A stretch of 48,890 bases of DNA from Variibacter sp. (GCA_019689555.1 JADGHE010000021.1:1-48890); one strand, 5' to 3'. Positions 26,091 to 35,318 are shown, counted from the first letter of the stretch. Numbers and translations: made by a program. Notes: generated by a model from the sequence alone, not told the origin.

Positions 26091-27676
26091 TGCGGTCGAC
26101 GGTCGATAGGCTTCGGTGCTTCAGCCGCGGCGGCAGAGTCGAGCTGCGGGGACGGAGGCCGGTTCCACCAGCCGCCGCCGAGCGCCTGGAAGAGGGCAAT
26201 GGTGTCGGCAAGGCGCGCCGCCTCGGCCTGCACACGAAGCAGCGAGGTTTGGAGATAGGCCTGTTGGGCGTTGAGCAGAATGGGAATGCTGACTTGGCCT
26301 TGTTCGACCTGCCGGCGCACGAGTTCGATATTGTGCGCGGCGGATCTCTCGGCAGCCGTCGCCGCCGCGAGCGCCCGTTCGTCGCTTTGCAACGCCCGCA
26401 GCACGTCGGCGACGTTTTGAAACGCGGCGAGGATGACGGCGCGGTATTGGGCCGCCGCCTGCTCGGTCGCAGCCTCCGCCGCGCGCTGTCGCGCGGCGAG
26501 CGCTCCTGCGTCGAACACCGTCTGCGCCGCGTTCCCCGCAATCGTCCAAAAATTCGTTCCCGTCGCAAACAATTGCCCCAAGGCGGCGGCGCTGCTGCCG
26601 GCGTTTCCGCTCAAGGTGATCTGGGGCAAGCGATTGGCAATCGCCACGCCGATTTGAGCGTTGGCCGCATGCAGGTTCGCTTCGGCGACGCGAATGTCCG
26701 GCCGCTGGCGGACAAGGTCCGCCGGCAGGCTGAGCGGCAGCGTGCGCGGAAGACGGAAGGCGGCCAGATCGAACCGTATGGACGGAGCATCGCTCGGGAA
26801 ACGGCCCGTCAACACCGCCAGCAGATGTTGTTGTTGGGCGAGTTGCCGCTCCAGCGGCGGGAGCAGCAGTCGCGCCTGCGCCAGAGCGGTTTCCTGCGCC
26901 ACGACGTCGGGGAGAGCGATCTGCCCCTGCTCGTATTGCCGGCGCAAGACGTTGAGCAACTGCGTTTGGATTCCGATGAGGCGCTGCGTGGCACCGATCT
27001 GCCCCTGCAGCGACGCGCTTTGGACCGCGGCCAAAGCGATGTTCGTGGTGAGCGTGAGGTAGACCCCTTCGCGCCGGAAGGCCTCCGCCTCGGCAAGGGC
27101 GCGCGCCGCCTCGATCTGTCGGCGAGTCCCTCCGAAGACATCGGGCACAAGCGAAACGGAGACCTGTGCCGTATGCACGCTGTAGAGGTCTGCCCCCGAC
27201 GCGGCGCCGGAGGCGAGCGTCTGGGCCGGCACTTGCTGGCGGCTCGACTGGACGTTCGCGGTCACCAGCGGAAACAAGGCGCTCTGCGCGGCGAGCGCAC
27301 TCGCCTGCGCCACGCGAACCGCGGCCTCGGCGGCCTCGAGATCGGCGTTGTGCGCGAGGCCCTCCTCGATCAACCGCTTGAGGTCGGGCGAACGAAACGT
27401 CTCCCACCATCGGGACGGCACCTCGCCCCCGCGGACGACACGGCGGCCGGCCACGTGATCGCCCCCCGCCCCCACACCGTTCCCCGCCGCGGGCAAAAAC
27501 GTTCCGACGGCGGGCGGCGCCGGCGGCTGGAAGTCGGGCCCCACTGTGCAACTCACGACCATGAGCAGGCTGCAAACGACCCCGGCCGCGGGGGCCCGCC
27601 GCCGACGCAGGCCGGTCCCCTCCGGGTTTTTCGCACGCGATCTGCAATCGAACTGGCTTTCGACATCCGATCTCAC
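26087..27676 (-). CDS. RND efflux outer-membrane factor lipoprotein, NodT/TolC family
   Basis: This TolC-type trimeric channel subunit completes the tripartite pump. The 529-residue frame starts at a GTG (27676). A lipoprotein signal ends in LLMVVSCTVGPDFQPP, with the lipidated Cys and the NodT-family VGPDF motif. The duplicated OEP helical repeats follow, with PSRWWETF..DLKRLIEEGLAHNADLEAAEAAVRVAQA and RPDIRVAEANLHAANAQIGVAIANRLPQITL as family landmarks. No ATG fits and the first 35 residues look unlike a signal peptide, so the true start may lie further in (a non-ATG codon). First gene of the efflux operon, about 75 bases downstream of the sigma-54 promoter start region. Confidence 0.88.
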   Translation of the reverse strand: MRSDVESQFDCRSRAKNPEGTGLRRRRAPAAGVVCSLLMVVSCTVGPDFQPPAPPAVGTFLPAAGNGVGAGGDHVAGRRVVRGGEVPSRWWETFRSPDLKRLIEEGLAHNADLEAAEAAVRVAQASALAAQSALFPLVTANVQSSRQQVPAQTLASGAASGADLYSVHTAQVSVSLVPDVFGGTRRQIEAARALAEAEAFRREGVYLTLTTNIALAAVQSASLQGQIGATQRLIGIQTQLLNVLRRQYEQGQIALPDVVAQETALAQARLLLPPLERQLAQQQHLLAVLTGRFPSDAPSIRFDLAAFRLPRTLPLSLPADLVRQRPDIRVAEANLHAANAQIGVAIANRLPQITLSGNAGSSAAALGQLFATGTNFWTIAGNAAQTVFDAGALAARQRAAEAATEQAAAQYRAVILAAFQNVADVLRALQSDERALAAATAAERSAAHNIELVRRQVEQGQVSIPILLNAQQAYLQTSLLRVQAEAARLADTIALFQALGGGWWNRPPSPQLDSAAAAEAPKPIDRRPQ

Positions 27677-27759
27677 TTCCGACGCCCCTAGCCCTCATCG
27701 TGGCCGAGGCCTTTTTCTGCCGCCGGCTCTTGTCTGCGCTGTGAAGGCGCGCGGTCGAT

Positions 27760-27775
27760 AGCAAGGTCGGTGCCA
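27760..27775 (-). promoter_or_regulatory. Sigma-54 (-24/-12) promoter of the metal-efflux operon
   Basis: On the minus strand the sequence reads TGGCACCGACCTTGCT. This matches the RpoN consensus TGGCAC-N5-TTGCW, with GG and GC separated by exactly 10 bases. It points at the outer-membrane factor gene, whose start is about 85 bases from the -12 element. It lies immediately downstream of dctD, an NtrC-type sigma-54 activator. A GC dyad CCGCCC-GCTC-GGGCGG (27777-27792) and an imperfect dyad ending TGAA/TTCA (27795-27818) lie just upstream; the latter could be an activator site although it is close to the promoter. Confidence 0.8.
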
Positions 27776-27850
27776 GCCGCCCGCTCGGGCGGAGTGAACA
27801 ATTATCGCATTATTTTCAATGACTTACATCGCCACCGGGACGCAGCCGCC

Positions 27851-29254
27851 CTACCCGATTGGCGGTTTGTCGCCATTTGGCCCCGCGGCGCTGGCGAAAT
27901 TTGGCCGACGCGGCTCGACGTAGTCGCGGCGATCGAGCCCGAGCCGCTTCATCTTGTCCATTAGCGTGCGCCGCGGAATATCGAGCCGCTCCATCACCGT
28001 GCTGATTTTGCCCCCTGCCTCCTCCAGGCATTGGGCGATGACTGCGCGCTCGAAGGCCTCCACCTGTTCGGCAAGCGAGAGAGGGCGATTCTCCCCCGGC
28101 CGGGGTCGCAGTGCCATCGATTCATTCCAGCCGAGGGCGTAACGCTCCGCGGCGTTTCGCAGCTCGCGCACATTGCCCGGCCAATTGCGGGCCATCAGCC
28201 CGTTCAAGACGGCGGGCGTAATCGGGCGCAGCTCGCGCCCGTGCGCCTTGGCCGCCAAGCCGGCGAAATATTCGAACAGCAGCGGAATGTCCTCGCGCCG
28301 CTCGCGCAAAGGCGGGATCACGAGCTCCACGACCGAAAGCCGGTAGTACAAATCCGCGCGGAAGCGACCCGCGGCGCTCGCCTGCTGCAGATTGATTTTG
28401 CTTGCGGCGATCGTGCGCAAATCGACCGCAATGCTGCGATTGGCGCCGAGCCTCTCGACCACCCGCTCCTGCAGCGCGCGCAGCAGCTTGCCTTGGATGG
28501 ACAACGGCATGCTGTCGATCTCGTCGAGGAACAGCGTGCCGCCGCTTGCGTGTTCGAGCTTGCCCGGCCGCGCGCGCGCCGCACCGGTGAAAGCGCCGGC
28601 CTCGTAGCCGAAAAATTCGCTTTCCGCCATCGTTTCCGGCACGGCCGCGCAATTGATGGCGACGTAATGGCCCTGGCGGCGGCGCCCGAAATCGTGCAGA
28701 CAGCGCGCCACGAGGTCTTTGCCGACACCGGTTTCCCCATAGAGGATGACGCTCACGTCGGTCGCAGCGAGTTCCGCCACGTTGGCGCGCAATTGCTCGG
28801 CCGCCCGCGACACGCCGACAATGCGCGAATGGAGCGTCTGCTCATTGAGCGCGCGGCGCAGCCGCCGATTCTCCATGACGAGCTGGCGCTTTTCGCTCGC
28901 CCGCCGCACCACTTCCAGAAATCGCTGCGGCTCGAAGGGCTTCTCGATAAAATCGTAGGCGCCGAGCCGCATCGCCTCCACCGCCGTTTCCACATCGCCA
29001 TGGCCGGTGATGACGATGACCGGAAGTTCGGGATCGATCTGCAGCGCCTGGCGCAGCAGCTCCATGCCGTCGATCCCCTCCATTTTGAGATCCGTCACGA
29101 GAATGCCGGCGAAGTCCGCGCTCAAAATGTTGAGCGCGGGCCGCGCGCTGTCGCGAACGATCGTTTCGAAACCGGAGAGGCCGAGCCATTGCGTGATCGC
29201 CTCCCGCATCGGGGCTTCGTCGTCGACGAACAAGACAGGACCGAACTCAGGCAT
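27851..29254 (-). CDS. dctD: NtrC/DctD-family sigma-54-dependent response regulator
   Basis: This transcription activator remodels sigma-54 RNA polymerase on phosphorylation. The 467-residue protein has a receiver domain (Asp11/Asp12 pocket, phospho-acceptor Asp55 in ILVTDLKM, Lys105 in EKPFEP) and an AAA+ domain. That domain has Walker A GETGVGKD (173-180), the sigma-54-contacting GAFTGA loop (220-225) and Walker B LFLDEID. A Fis-type helix-turn-helix lies near the end (about 405-445, GGKISTVMERLDIPRRTLMDKMKRLGL). It resembles DctD most. It overlaps the kinase gene by 8 bases. No dctA or TRAP transporter is present; the nearest sigma-54 promoter drives the metal-efflux operon, so that is its likely target. 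Confidence 0.9.
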   Translation of the reverse strand: MPEFGPVLFVDDEAPMREAITQWLGLSGFETIVRDSARPALNILSADFAGILVTDLKMEGIDGMELLRQALQIDPELPVIVITGHGDVETAVEAMRLGAYDFIEKPFEPQRFLEVVRRASEKRQLVMENRRLRRALNEQTLHSRIVGVSRAAEQLRANVAELAATDVSVILYGETGVGKDLVARCLHDFGRRRQGHYVAINCAAVPETMAESEFFGYEAGAFTGAARARPGKLEHASGGTLFLDEIDSMPLSIQGKLLRALQERVVERLGANRSIAVDLRTIAASKINLQQASAAGRFRADLYYRLSVVELVIPPLRERREDIPLLFEYFAGLAAKAHGRELRPITPAVLNGLMARNWPGNVRELRNAAERYALGWNESMALRPRPGENRPLSLAEQVEAFERAVIAQCLEEAGGKISTVMERLDIPRRTLMDKMKRLGLDRRDYVEPRRPNFASAAGPNGDKPPIG

Positions 29255-31079
29255 GGGTCGCTCTCGCCAAAACCGCGGTTTCCTGCAGGAAACGCGGCAG
29301 CTCGATCGTCAACTCGGCGCCACCTTCCGGCCGGTTTGCCGCGTAGATTCGACCGTGAAGGTCTTGCACGATGCCATAAGAGATGGACAGGCCGAGGCCG
29401 AGCCCCTTCCCCACCGGCTTGGTGGTCATAAACGGATCAAAGATGCGCTCGATCAGGTCCGGCGGGATGCCCGTCCCGTTGTCGCTTACGCTGATGGACA
29501 CCGTGTCGCGGGACGCCCGAACCCGGACCAGGATTTGCGGATTTTTGACATGGGCGACCGCATCGAGCGCGTTACGCACCAAATTGACCAGCACTTGCTC
29601 GAGCTGAACCGGGTAACCCATGACCCAGGCATCGGCTTGGATGTCCTTCTGCACCTTCACGCGCGCGGATTTCAGTTGCCCTTCGATCAAAAACAGCGCG
29701 CCGGCCACCGCGCGCTCGACCGGAAAAGGCTCCGGCCGGTTCGGCTCGCTCTTGCGGGCGAATGTCTTGAGATGGCCGGTGATGCTCGCCATGCGCTCCG
29801 TGAGCTCGGCGATGAGATCGAGATTGTGAATGACGCGCTTGATCTCGCCCGCTTCGATGAACTTTTTCGTGCTGGCAATAAAGGTGCGTATGGCCCCGAG
29901 CGGTTGGTTGATTTCGTGAGCGATGGCCGCGGACATTTGGCCGAGCGCAGCCAATTTGCCGGCCTGAACGAGCTCGTTCTGCGTCGCGCGCAATTGCGCC
30001 TCCGTCTGCCGGTGTTCGTCGATCTTGGCCTGCAGCGAGGCGTTGGCCTCGCGCAGTTCGCGCGTGCGCGCCTCCACCTCCGATTGGAGCCGTGCGCCCG
30101 CGTCCCGCACCACCCGGTACGCGCGGTGACGCTGGAGGATATAAAGGACGAGCGAAATCAAGAGCGCGGACATGGCGCCGCCGATGATCGCGCCGTCGCG
30201 CTGGTCGGCCCGCACCGCCGACAGATCGGCGAAGCGATGGAGGCTCCAGCCGTATTCCCGCATGGGGACGGATCGGTAGAGATAAGTCGCGTTTTCCGCG
30301 ATCTCCTTCACCTGCACGATGGCGTTGTCGCCCCGCTGCTCCAGGAGCGTGAGGGCGACCGGCGGAGCGCCGCCCGGCTGCGTCGACGGCGATTGCGGCG
30401 GGGCCACATGGCGCCCCTTGAGGGCGGGATCGCTCGCGAGAAATACGACGCCGTTCGCATCGGTCACCAGGATGCGTTCGCCCGCCCGCTGCCAGGCGGC
30501 TTCGAGCAAGTCGAACCCGATGCGCACCACGGCGACGCCGAGCACGCCGGCGTCTCGGATCGCCTCGGCGATGTAATAGTGGGCGCGGCCGCTCGTCGAG
30601 CCCGGTCCAAGATAGCGGCTCCGCCCGCTGGCCATGACGCTCGCGAAAAAGGGCAGCGCGGCATAATTGCGCCCGATGCGGCTGTCCGGTGAATTCCAAT
30701 CGCTGCTCGCAAGGACCGTTCCGTCGGGGCCGATCACAAACAACCCGCCGGTGTCCGCTTCGCTGCTCAGGCGCTGCAGCTTCCGGCTCAGGTGGTCGAG
30801 CTGCGCGCGGTCGTCCGGGTGCGCCAACGCTCTCCGAACGTCCGAATCGAGCGCGAGCACGATGGGCAGGTGATCCTGGCGATTGATCTCGGCCTTGATC
30901 GCGTTGACGACGAGTTGAACGCGTTGCTCGTTGACGGCCTCCAGCGCGCGCAAACCGTTTTCGCGCCAGAACTGCTGGGAAAGAAAAATTGATCCCCCAA
31001 CGAAGGTTGAGGAGGCTGCAAGCACGACGGCGAGCTTGAGTCGAGGCGACCTTCTAATCAGGGTCACGATCTTGCGCAT
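29247..31079 (-). CDS. dctB: DctB-like sensor histidine kinase with altered ligand pocket
   Basis: Membrane sensor kinase paired with the adjacent DctD-like regulator. From the ATG at 31079 it has 610 residues: a first membrane segment (about 14-34), a periplasmic double-Cache sensor (about 36-290), a second segment (296-316), a coiled coil (325-372), HisKA with His388 in AAIAHEINQPLGAIRTF, and the ATPase domain (Asn503, DNGTGIP at 533-539, GKGLGLGLS). The sensor keeps the DctB core sequence, but where DctB has NYxFRPYF this protein has NYAALPFF (138-145), losing the ligand arginine. A lysine equivalent appears to be arginine (Arg186). The ligand is therefore probably not succinate. Confidence 0.88.
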   Translation of the reverse strand: MRKIVTLIRRSPRLKLAVVLAASSTFVGGSIFLSQQFWRENGLRALEAVNEQRVQLVVNAIKAEINRQDHLPIVLALDSDVRRALAHPDDRAQLDHLSRKLQRLSSEADTGGLFVIGPDGTVLASSDWNSPDSRIGRNYAALPFFASVMASGRSRYLGPGSTSGRAHYYIAEAIRDAGVLGVAVVRIGFDLLEAAWQRAGERILVTDANGVVFLASDPALKGRHVAPPQSPSTQPGGAPPVALTLLEQRGDNAIVQVKEIAENATYLYRSVPMREYGWSLHRFADLSAVRADQRDGAIIGGAMSALLISLVLYILQRHRAYRVVRDAGARLQSEVEARTRELREANASLQAKIDEHRQTEAQLRATQNELVQAGKLAALGQMSAAIAHEINQPLGAIRTFIASTKKFIEAGEIKRVIHNLDLIAELTERMASITGHLKTFARKSEPNRPEPFPVERAVAGALFLIEGQLKSARVKVQKDIQADAWVMGYPVQLEQVLVNLVRNALDAVAHVKNPQILVRVRASRDTVSISVSDNGTGIPPDLIERIFDPFMTTKPVGKGLGLGLSISYGIVQDLHGRIYAANRPEGGAELTIELPRFLQETAVLARATHA

Positions 31080-31445
31080 TGCCTGAGGCCTGTCTGCCTT
31101 CGCGCCAGGACCGGCTCGTCCCCCAAAGCGGCAGGCGATCTTGGAAATATGGCATAACAATATACCAAGGCGAGTTCGCCGAAAGGACGGCAATACGCTC
31201 AGCCGCCGCCACCCGAATTTGGAATAATGCGTTGAGGAATTGGCTCACCCCACCGGCGCGCGCCGGTCGCGCTACCACAAGCGGCCCGTTCGGCCCGTCA
31301 TGCGCGGCAAGCGGATAAACCGTCCAGCATCGTCCGGCTTTGTTTCACGCCAGCTTCTTAGGGGGTTTCCGACACGCCAACCTGCGGCAAGTTCTGCCTG
31401 ATCGGTTCGGTCCAAAGGACAGCCTCCTGAACGTTCGCATCGGTC
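31080..31445. other. Intergenic region between dctB and zapA with dyads
   Basis: These 366 bases hold the dctBD promoter region. An imperfect dyad with perfect ends CTTGG (31140-31144) and CCAAG (31165-31169) encloses AT-rich sequence about 60 bases upstream of dctB. A perfect 16-base palindrome ACCGGCGCGCGCCGGT lies at 31252-31267. A CATCGG/CCGATG hairpin follows the zapA stop. No coding sequence is convincing. Confidence 0.45.
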
Positions 31446-31829
31446 TCACCCGATGGGCAGGCCCGTTGCCAGGCTTTGGTTGAGGCTGCGCGTGACGTTT
31501 TCGATGCGCTCGGAGGCGGCATTGAGCGCGGCGACGACGGCGGCCTGGGTCGCCTGAGCGTGCTCCGCCGCGGCGGCGCCGCGCTGGCGCAGGACCGCGA
31601 GCTCCTGCTCCAGCTCGCCCACGCGGCGGTTGGCCTCGAAGAGCTCGTCCGCGAGCGTCAAGGCCGCCATCACGGTCAGCCGCATATCCCCGATTTCGCC
31701 GAAGCTCGACCGCAGGCCTGAAATGCGCTGGTCGAACTCCTCCGCCAGCCGGCGCAGATGCTCCTCCTGGCCGTCCTCGCAAGCCATGCGGTACTGGCGG
31801 CCGTTGATCGTGACGTTGACGTGGGACAT
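31446..31829 (-). CDS. zapA: Cell division protein ZapA
   Basis: ZapA cross-links FtsZ filaments at the division ring. The 127-residue protein from ATG 31829 opens with MSHVNVTINGRQYRMACEDGQEEHLRRLAEEFDQRI, the conserved ZapA head. It continues into a long coiled coil (about 60-110). An ATG further upstream adds an unrelated leader, so the MSHVNV start is preferred. It lies 107 bases downstream of the DUF4164 coiled-coil gene on the same strand, a pairing common in Hyphomicrobiales. Confidence 0.92.
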   Translation of the reverse strand: MSHVNVTINGRQYRMACEDGQEEHLRRLAEEFDQRISGLRSSFGEIGDMRLTVMAALTLADELFEANRRVGELEQELAVLRQRGAAAAEHAQATQAAVVAALNAASERIENVTRSLNQSLATGLPIG

Positions 31830-31936
31830 CGCGGTTGAGCCTGGGTTCTGGGGCGTCATGCGAAAGAGCCGGGGATCGCGCCTCCCGAGGCGCGCACACA
31901 CGGAAGTTCCGCCGGGGCCGGCCGGTCCGTCGCGAT

Positions 31937-32218
31937 CTAGCGCTGGTGCCGCTCGACGACGGCGCGGACGGCCTCCATGGCAATTTCGATGCGCCGGGAA
32001 ATCTCCCGACTGGCGGTGTCGAGCCGCTGCGCCCGCGCCGCGTGCACATCCAGCTCGGCGGCGAGCCGGGACCGGTCCGCCCCGAGCGCGGCCACCTGCG
32101 CGGACAGCGCCGCCTCGCGGCGATCCGCGTCGCGGCGGCGCTCGAGCGCCGCATCCAGCCCTTCCAGGGCGGCGGCGAGGCGCCGTGTGGCGGCTTCGAT
32201 GGCACTGGAGTTGCTCAC
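31937..32218 (-). CDS. DUF4164 coiled-coil protein
   Basis: A 93-residue, mostly alpha-helical protein starting at a GTG (32218). The whole length is a predicted coiled coil rich in Ala, Arg and Glu ([23 protein letters not shown] and onward), ending [20 protein letters not shown]. It matches the DUF4164 type encoded just before zapA in Hyphomicrobiales. Its function is unknown, but the linkage suggests a role around cell division. There is no ATG in the conserved region; GTG is the best start. It is divergent from transketolase. Confidence 0.8.
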   Translation of the reverse strand: MSNSSAIEAATRRLAAALEGLDAALERRRDADRREAALSAQVAALGADRSRLAAELDVHAARAQRLDTASREISRRIEIAMEAVRAVVERHQR

Positions 32219-32337
32219 GGGCCTTTCTTTACACGATTCGCGCCCCGAAAGGGCCGGTCCGGCGCCAATTGTTTGGGATCGGCCCTGCCCCCTGGGGAAA
32301 GCCGCGGGAAATCGGGCCCCCGGCCGCTCCGGTGCGT

Positions 32338-32365
32338 TTGACAGGGGGGTGCAGCATGTTATGTG
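32338..32365 (+). promoter_or_regulatory. Candidate sigma-70 promoter of tkt
   Basis: A consensus -35 TTGACA (32338-32343) is followed after 16 bases by TATGTG (32360-32365), a partial -10 match. It points at the transketolase gene, whose start codon lies about 130 bases downstream. The -35 match is exact; the -10 match is weak. Confidence 0.4.
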
Positions 32366-32495
32366 TCCTGGCGCCTCGTTCCAGGGTCGTTCTCGAGCCC
32401 GCCCGCGCCCTGTGCGGCGGCGAGGCAGATGCTTCCTGCAACGACGGTGGACCGGCCTGTCCCGACGCCGGTTCGCAAGAAATCTGGCCTCGCTC

Positions 32496-34562
32496 ATGCT
32501 GACAGTCACGCGCACCACCCACGACCGCATGGCCAATGCCATCCGTGCGCTCGCCATGCACGCGGTCGAACAGGCGAAATCGGGGCATCCCGGCCTGCCG
32601 ATGGGCGCCGCCGATATCGCCACGGTGCTGTTCACGCGCTTCTTGAAGTTCGATCCGTCCGACCCGACATGGCCGGACCGCGACCGTTTCGTGCTGTCGG
32701 CCGGGCATGGGTCGATGCTGCTCTATGCCCTGCTCTACCTGCTGGGCTACCCCGATATGCCGATCGAGGAGATCCAGCGCTTCCGTCAGCTGCACTCCCG
32801 GACTCCCGGTCATCCGGAGAATTTCCTCACCCCCGGCGTCGAGACGACGACCGGACCGCTCGGCCAGGGCCTTGCGAACGCGGTCGGAATGGCGATCGCG
32901 GAGCGGCACCTGGCCGCCGTGTTCGGCCCCGAACTCGTGGACCACCATACCTATGTGCTCGCGTCCGACGGCGATCTCATGGAGGGCGTGAGCCAGGAGG
33001 CGATTGCGCTTGCCGGGCATCTCAAGCTTTCGAAGCTGATCGTGCTGTTCGACGACAACGGCATCACCATCGACGGGCCGCTTTCGCTCGCCGACTCGGT
33101 CGATCAGTTGAAGCGGTTCGAGGCGGCCGGCTGGAACGCGACGCGGGTCGACGGCCACGACCCCGAGGCGATCGCCCAGGCGATCGAGCGGGCGAAGGCC
33201 TCCGATCGGCCGAGCCTGATCGCCTGCCGCACCACGATCGGCTTCGGGGCGCCCAGCAAGGCGGGCAGCGAAAAGTCGCACGGCTCGCCGCTCGGCGCCG
33301 ACGAGATTGCCGGCGCCTGCGAGAAGCTGGGCTGGCATCACCCCCCCTTCGAGGTCCCGGGCGACGTACTCGAACAGTGGCGCGCCGCGGGCGCGCGCGG
33401 CAAGCCGGTCAACGCCGCCTGGCGCAAGCGCCTCGCGGAGGCGCCGGCCGCAACGCGCGCGGAGTTCCAGCGGCGCATGCGCGCCGAGATCGACGAGGCC
33501 GCGCTCGCCGCCGCGGTCCGCGCCGTGAAGGAGAAGCTCGCCGCCGAGCCGCAGACGCTCGCGACGCGCAACGCCTCGGAGAACGCGCTGGCGGCGCTCG
33601 TGCCGGCGCTGCCGGAACTGATCGGCGGCTCGGCCGATCTGACCGGCTCCAACAACACCCGGCCGAAGGGCATGCCGGCGCTGACCGCGCAGAACTATGC
33701 GGGCCGGTACATCCATTACGGCGTGCGCGAGCACGGAATGGCGGCCGCCATGAACGGCATGGCCCTGCACGGCGGGGTCCTGCCCTATTCCGGCACGTTC
33801 CTGGTTTTTTCCGACTACTGCCGGCCGGCGATCCGGCTCGCCGCCCTGATGGGCCAGCGGGTCGTCTTCGTGATGACGCACGACTCGATCGGCCTCGGCG
33901 AGGACGGCCCGACCCATCAGCCGATCGAGCACCTCGCCTCGCTCCGCGCCATGCCCAACCTCCTGGTTTTCCGCCCCTGCGACGCGGTGGAGACGATCGA
34001 ATGCTGGGAATTGGCGCTGCGGGCGAGCGCGCAGCCGAGCGTGATCGCCTTGTCGCGCCAGCCGCTGCCGCAGTTGCGCCTGGGGTTCGAGGCGGGGAAC
34101 TGTTGCGCACACGGCGCCTACGAGATCGCGCCCGCCGCCGACGGCAAGGCCGAGGTCTCGCTGTTCGCGAGCGGCTCGGAGGTCGCGATCGCCATCGAGG
34201 CGCAGAAGCAGCTCGCCGCCCGGGGCGTTTCCGCCCGGGTGGTTTCGGTGCCGTGCTTCGAGCTGCTGTTCGCGGCGCCGGAGGCGGCGCGGCGGGCGAT
34301 CATCGGCGACGCGCCGGTGAAGGTTGCGATCGAGGCTGCGGTGCGTCAGGGCTGGGACGCGATCATCGGGGCGGACGGGCTGTTCGTCGGAATGTCGACT
34401 TTCGGCGCGAGCGCCCCCTACAAGGACCTCTACCGGCATTTCGGCATCACGGCCGAGGCCGTGGTCAAGGCCGTCGAGGGCCGCATGTCCGCTCGGGCGG
34501 GGGGCGCGGACCGCCCCTCGCAACAGGCGGCCGGCGGGACCAAAGGCTCTTTCGTGCATTGA
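32496..34562 (+). CDS. tkt: Transketolase
   Basis: This thiamine diphosphate enzyme moves two-carbon units between sugar phosphates in the pentose phosphate pathway, or the Calvin cycle in autotrophs. The 688-residue product shows [61 protein letters not shown], the ThDP/metal motif [25 protein letters not shown] and [20 protein letters not shown] with the catalytic Glu. The tail after about residue 662 is Gly/Ala-rich. The ATG at 32496 is chosen because it precedes the conserved [15 protein letters not shown] segment by a few residues. No neighbouring Calvin-cycle gene indicates autotrophy. Confidence 0.93.
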   Translation: MLTVTRTTHDRMANAIRALAMHAVEQAKSGHPGLPMGAADIATVLFTRFLKFDPSDPTWPDRDRFVLSAGHGSMLLYALLYLLGYPDMPIEEIQRFRQLHSRTPGHPENFLTPGVETTTGPLGQGLANAVGMAIAERHLAAVFGPELVDHHTYVLASDGDLMEGVSQEAIALAGHLKLSKLIVLFDDNGITIDGPLSLADSVDQLKRFEAAGWNATRVDGHDPEAIAQAIERAKASDRPSLIACRTTIGFGAPSKAGSEKSHGSPLGADEIAGACEKLGWHHPPFEVPGDVLEQWRAAGARGKPVNAAWRKRLAEAPAATRAEFQRRMRAEIDEAALAAAVRAVKEKLAAEPQTLATRNASENALAALVPALPELIGGSADLTGSNNTRPKGMPALTAQNYAGRYIHYGVREHGMAAAMNGMALHGGVLPYSGTFLVFSDYCRPAIRLAALMGQRVVFVMTHDSIGLGEDGPTHQPIEHLASLRAMPNLLVFRPCDAVETIECWELALRASAQPSVIALSRQPLPQLRLGFEAGNCCAHGAYEIAPAADGKAEVSLFASGSEVAIAIEAQKQLAARGVSARVVSVPCFELLFAAPEAARRAIIGDAPVKVAIEAAVRQGWDAIIGADGLFVGMSTFGASAPYKDLYRHFGITAEAVVKAVEGRMSARAGGADRPSQQAAGGTKGSFVH

Positions 34563-34706
34563 GGGCGGGAACGGGATGGGCCTGATCGCCTTGCGAACAA
34601 GGCCGATCGGAGGCTTGGAAAGCGCGATCAAATGCCCTAGATGTGTCGCGCGCCGCGGCACCGGCCCTCGGCCCGGCACCGCGCCGTCCCAGGGCGCATC
34701 CGATGT

Positions 34707-34783
34707 GGCGGAGTAGCTCAGCTGGTTAGAGCAGCGGAATCATAATCCGCGTGTCGGGGGTTCGAGTCCCTCCTCCGCTACCA
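34707..34783 (+). tRNA. tRNA-Met (anticodon CAT), elongator type
   Basis: A complete cloverleaf of 77 bases. The acceptor stem is GGCGGAG with CTCCGCT, followed by A73 and an encoded CCA (34781-34783). The D stem is GCTC/GAGC, the anticodon stem GCGGA/TCCGC with loop ATCATAA, and the T arm GGGGG-TTCGAGT-CCCTC. It closely resembles the elongator tRNA-Met of alphaproteobacteria. The initiator is excluded because it lacks the unpaired 1-72 base and the three anticodon-stem GC pairs. A tRNA-Ile2 (lysidine-modified CAT) is less likely but not excluded. Confidence 0.95.
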
Positions 34784-35318
34784 TCGCACCCCCCGATAAA
34801 GTGCATGTCGGGAACAAGTCTGGGGCATCAATGAGCCGCGCGAGGGTGCCCTGCACCCGGATCGTTGGCGGCGTGCCGGCGCCGGCACGGCGGTGACCGT
34901 CCCCATAAGCAACGGATCGTCTCGGCGAGCTCCTACTCACCCTCGGCGAGCTGCCGTCCCACCTGTTCGTGCAGCCGCCGCCCATGTCCCCGGGCTGAAC
35001 AACAAAGGCGGGGATGCCAGGCCGGCGCGCTTGCGCGCCGGCCTGAAGTGCGCGCCGAAGTGCGTCTCGATGGGTGAGGCCCCCCGCGCCGTTGCGCTTG
35101 GCGTGCATGAAGACGTTGCGCGCGCCCCCCTTCGCGACCGCTTCGCGGCCGCGGCGCCTCGGGGTGACGCGCGTTTTTTCGCCGTGGGCACCGCCCCGGC
35201 GATTATACGCCTGCACGGTGCCGCCGGGTCTCGCCGCCCCGCGCCGCCCCTCCTGCGGCACGCCCGGGACGACCGTTCCGTCATTCCGGGGCGCGCGTGA
35301 CGACCGCATCGCGCGGCT
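34784..35318. other. Non-coding stretch after tRNA-Met
   Basis: About 535 bases with no convincing gene. The open frames here translate to low-complexity Arg/Ala/Gly sequence. No integrase, direct repeat of the tRNA 3' end or other sign of an island was seen. The one strong structure is the hairpin at 35019-35044. Confidence 0.5.
35019..35044. repeat. Perfect 12-bp hairpin
   Basis: AGGCCGGCGCGC (35019-35030) and its exact complement GCGCGCCGGCCT (35033-35044) are separated by only TT. Such a long, GC-only stem is rare by chance even at this GC. It lies about 275 bases beyond the DUF4170 stop, so it is not clearly the terminator of any gene. Confidence 0.6.

Noticed and set aside
31345-31445. 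Short frame of about 31 codons after zapA
   Set aside because: Weak ribosome site and basic low-complexity product; no reason to prefer it over chance.
32229-34679. An open frame of more than 800 codons antisense to transketolase
   Set aside because: Antisense frames stay open in high-GC genes. The transketolase on the other strand has all ThDP motifs.
34707-35318. Genomic island integrated at tRNA-Met
   Set aside because: No integrase gene and no downstream copy of the tRNA 3' end could be found within the window.
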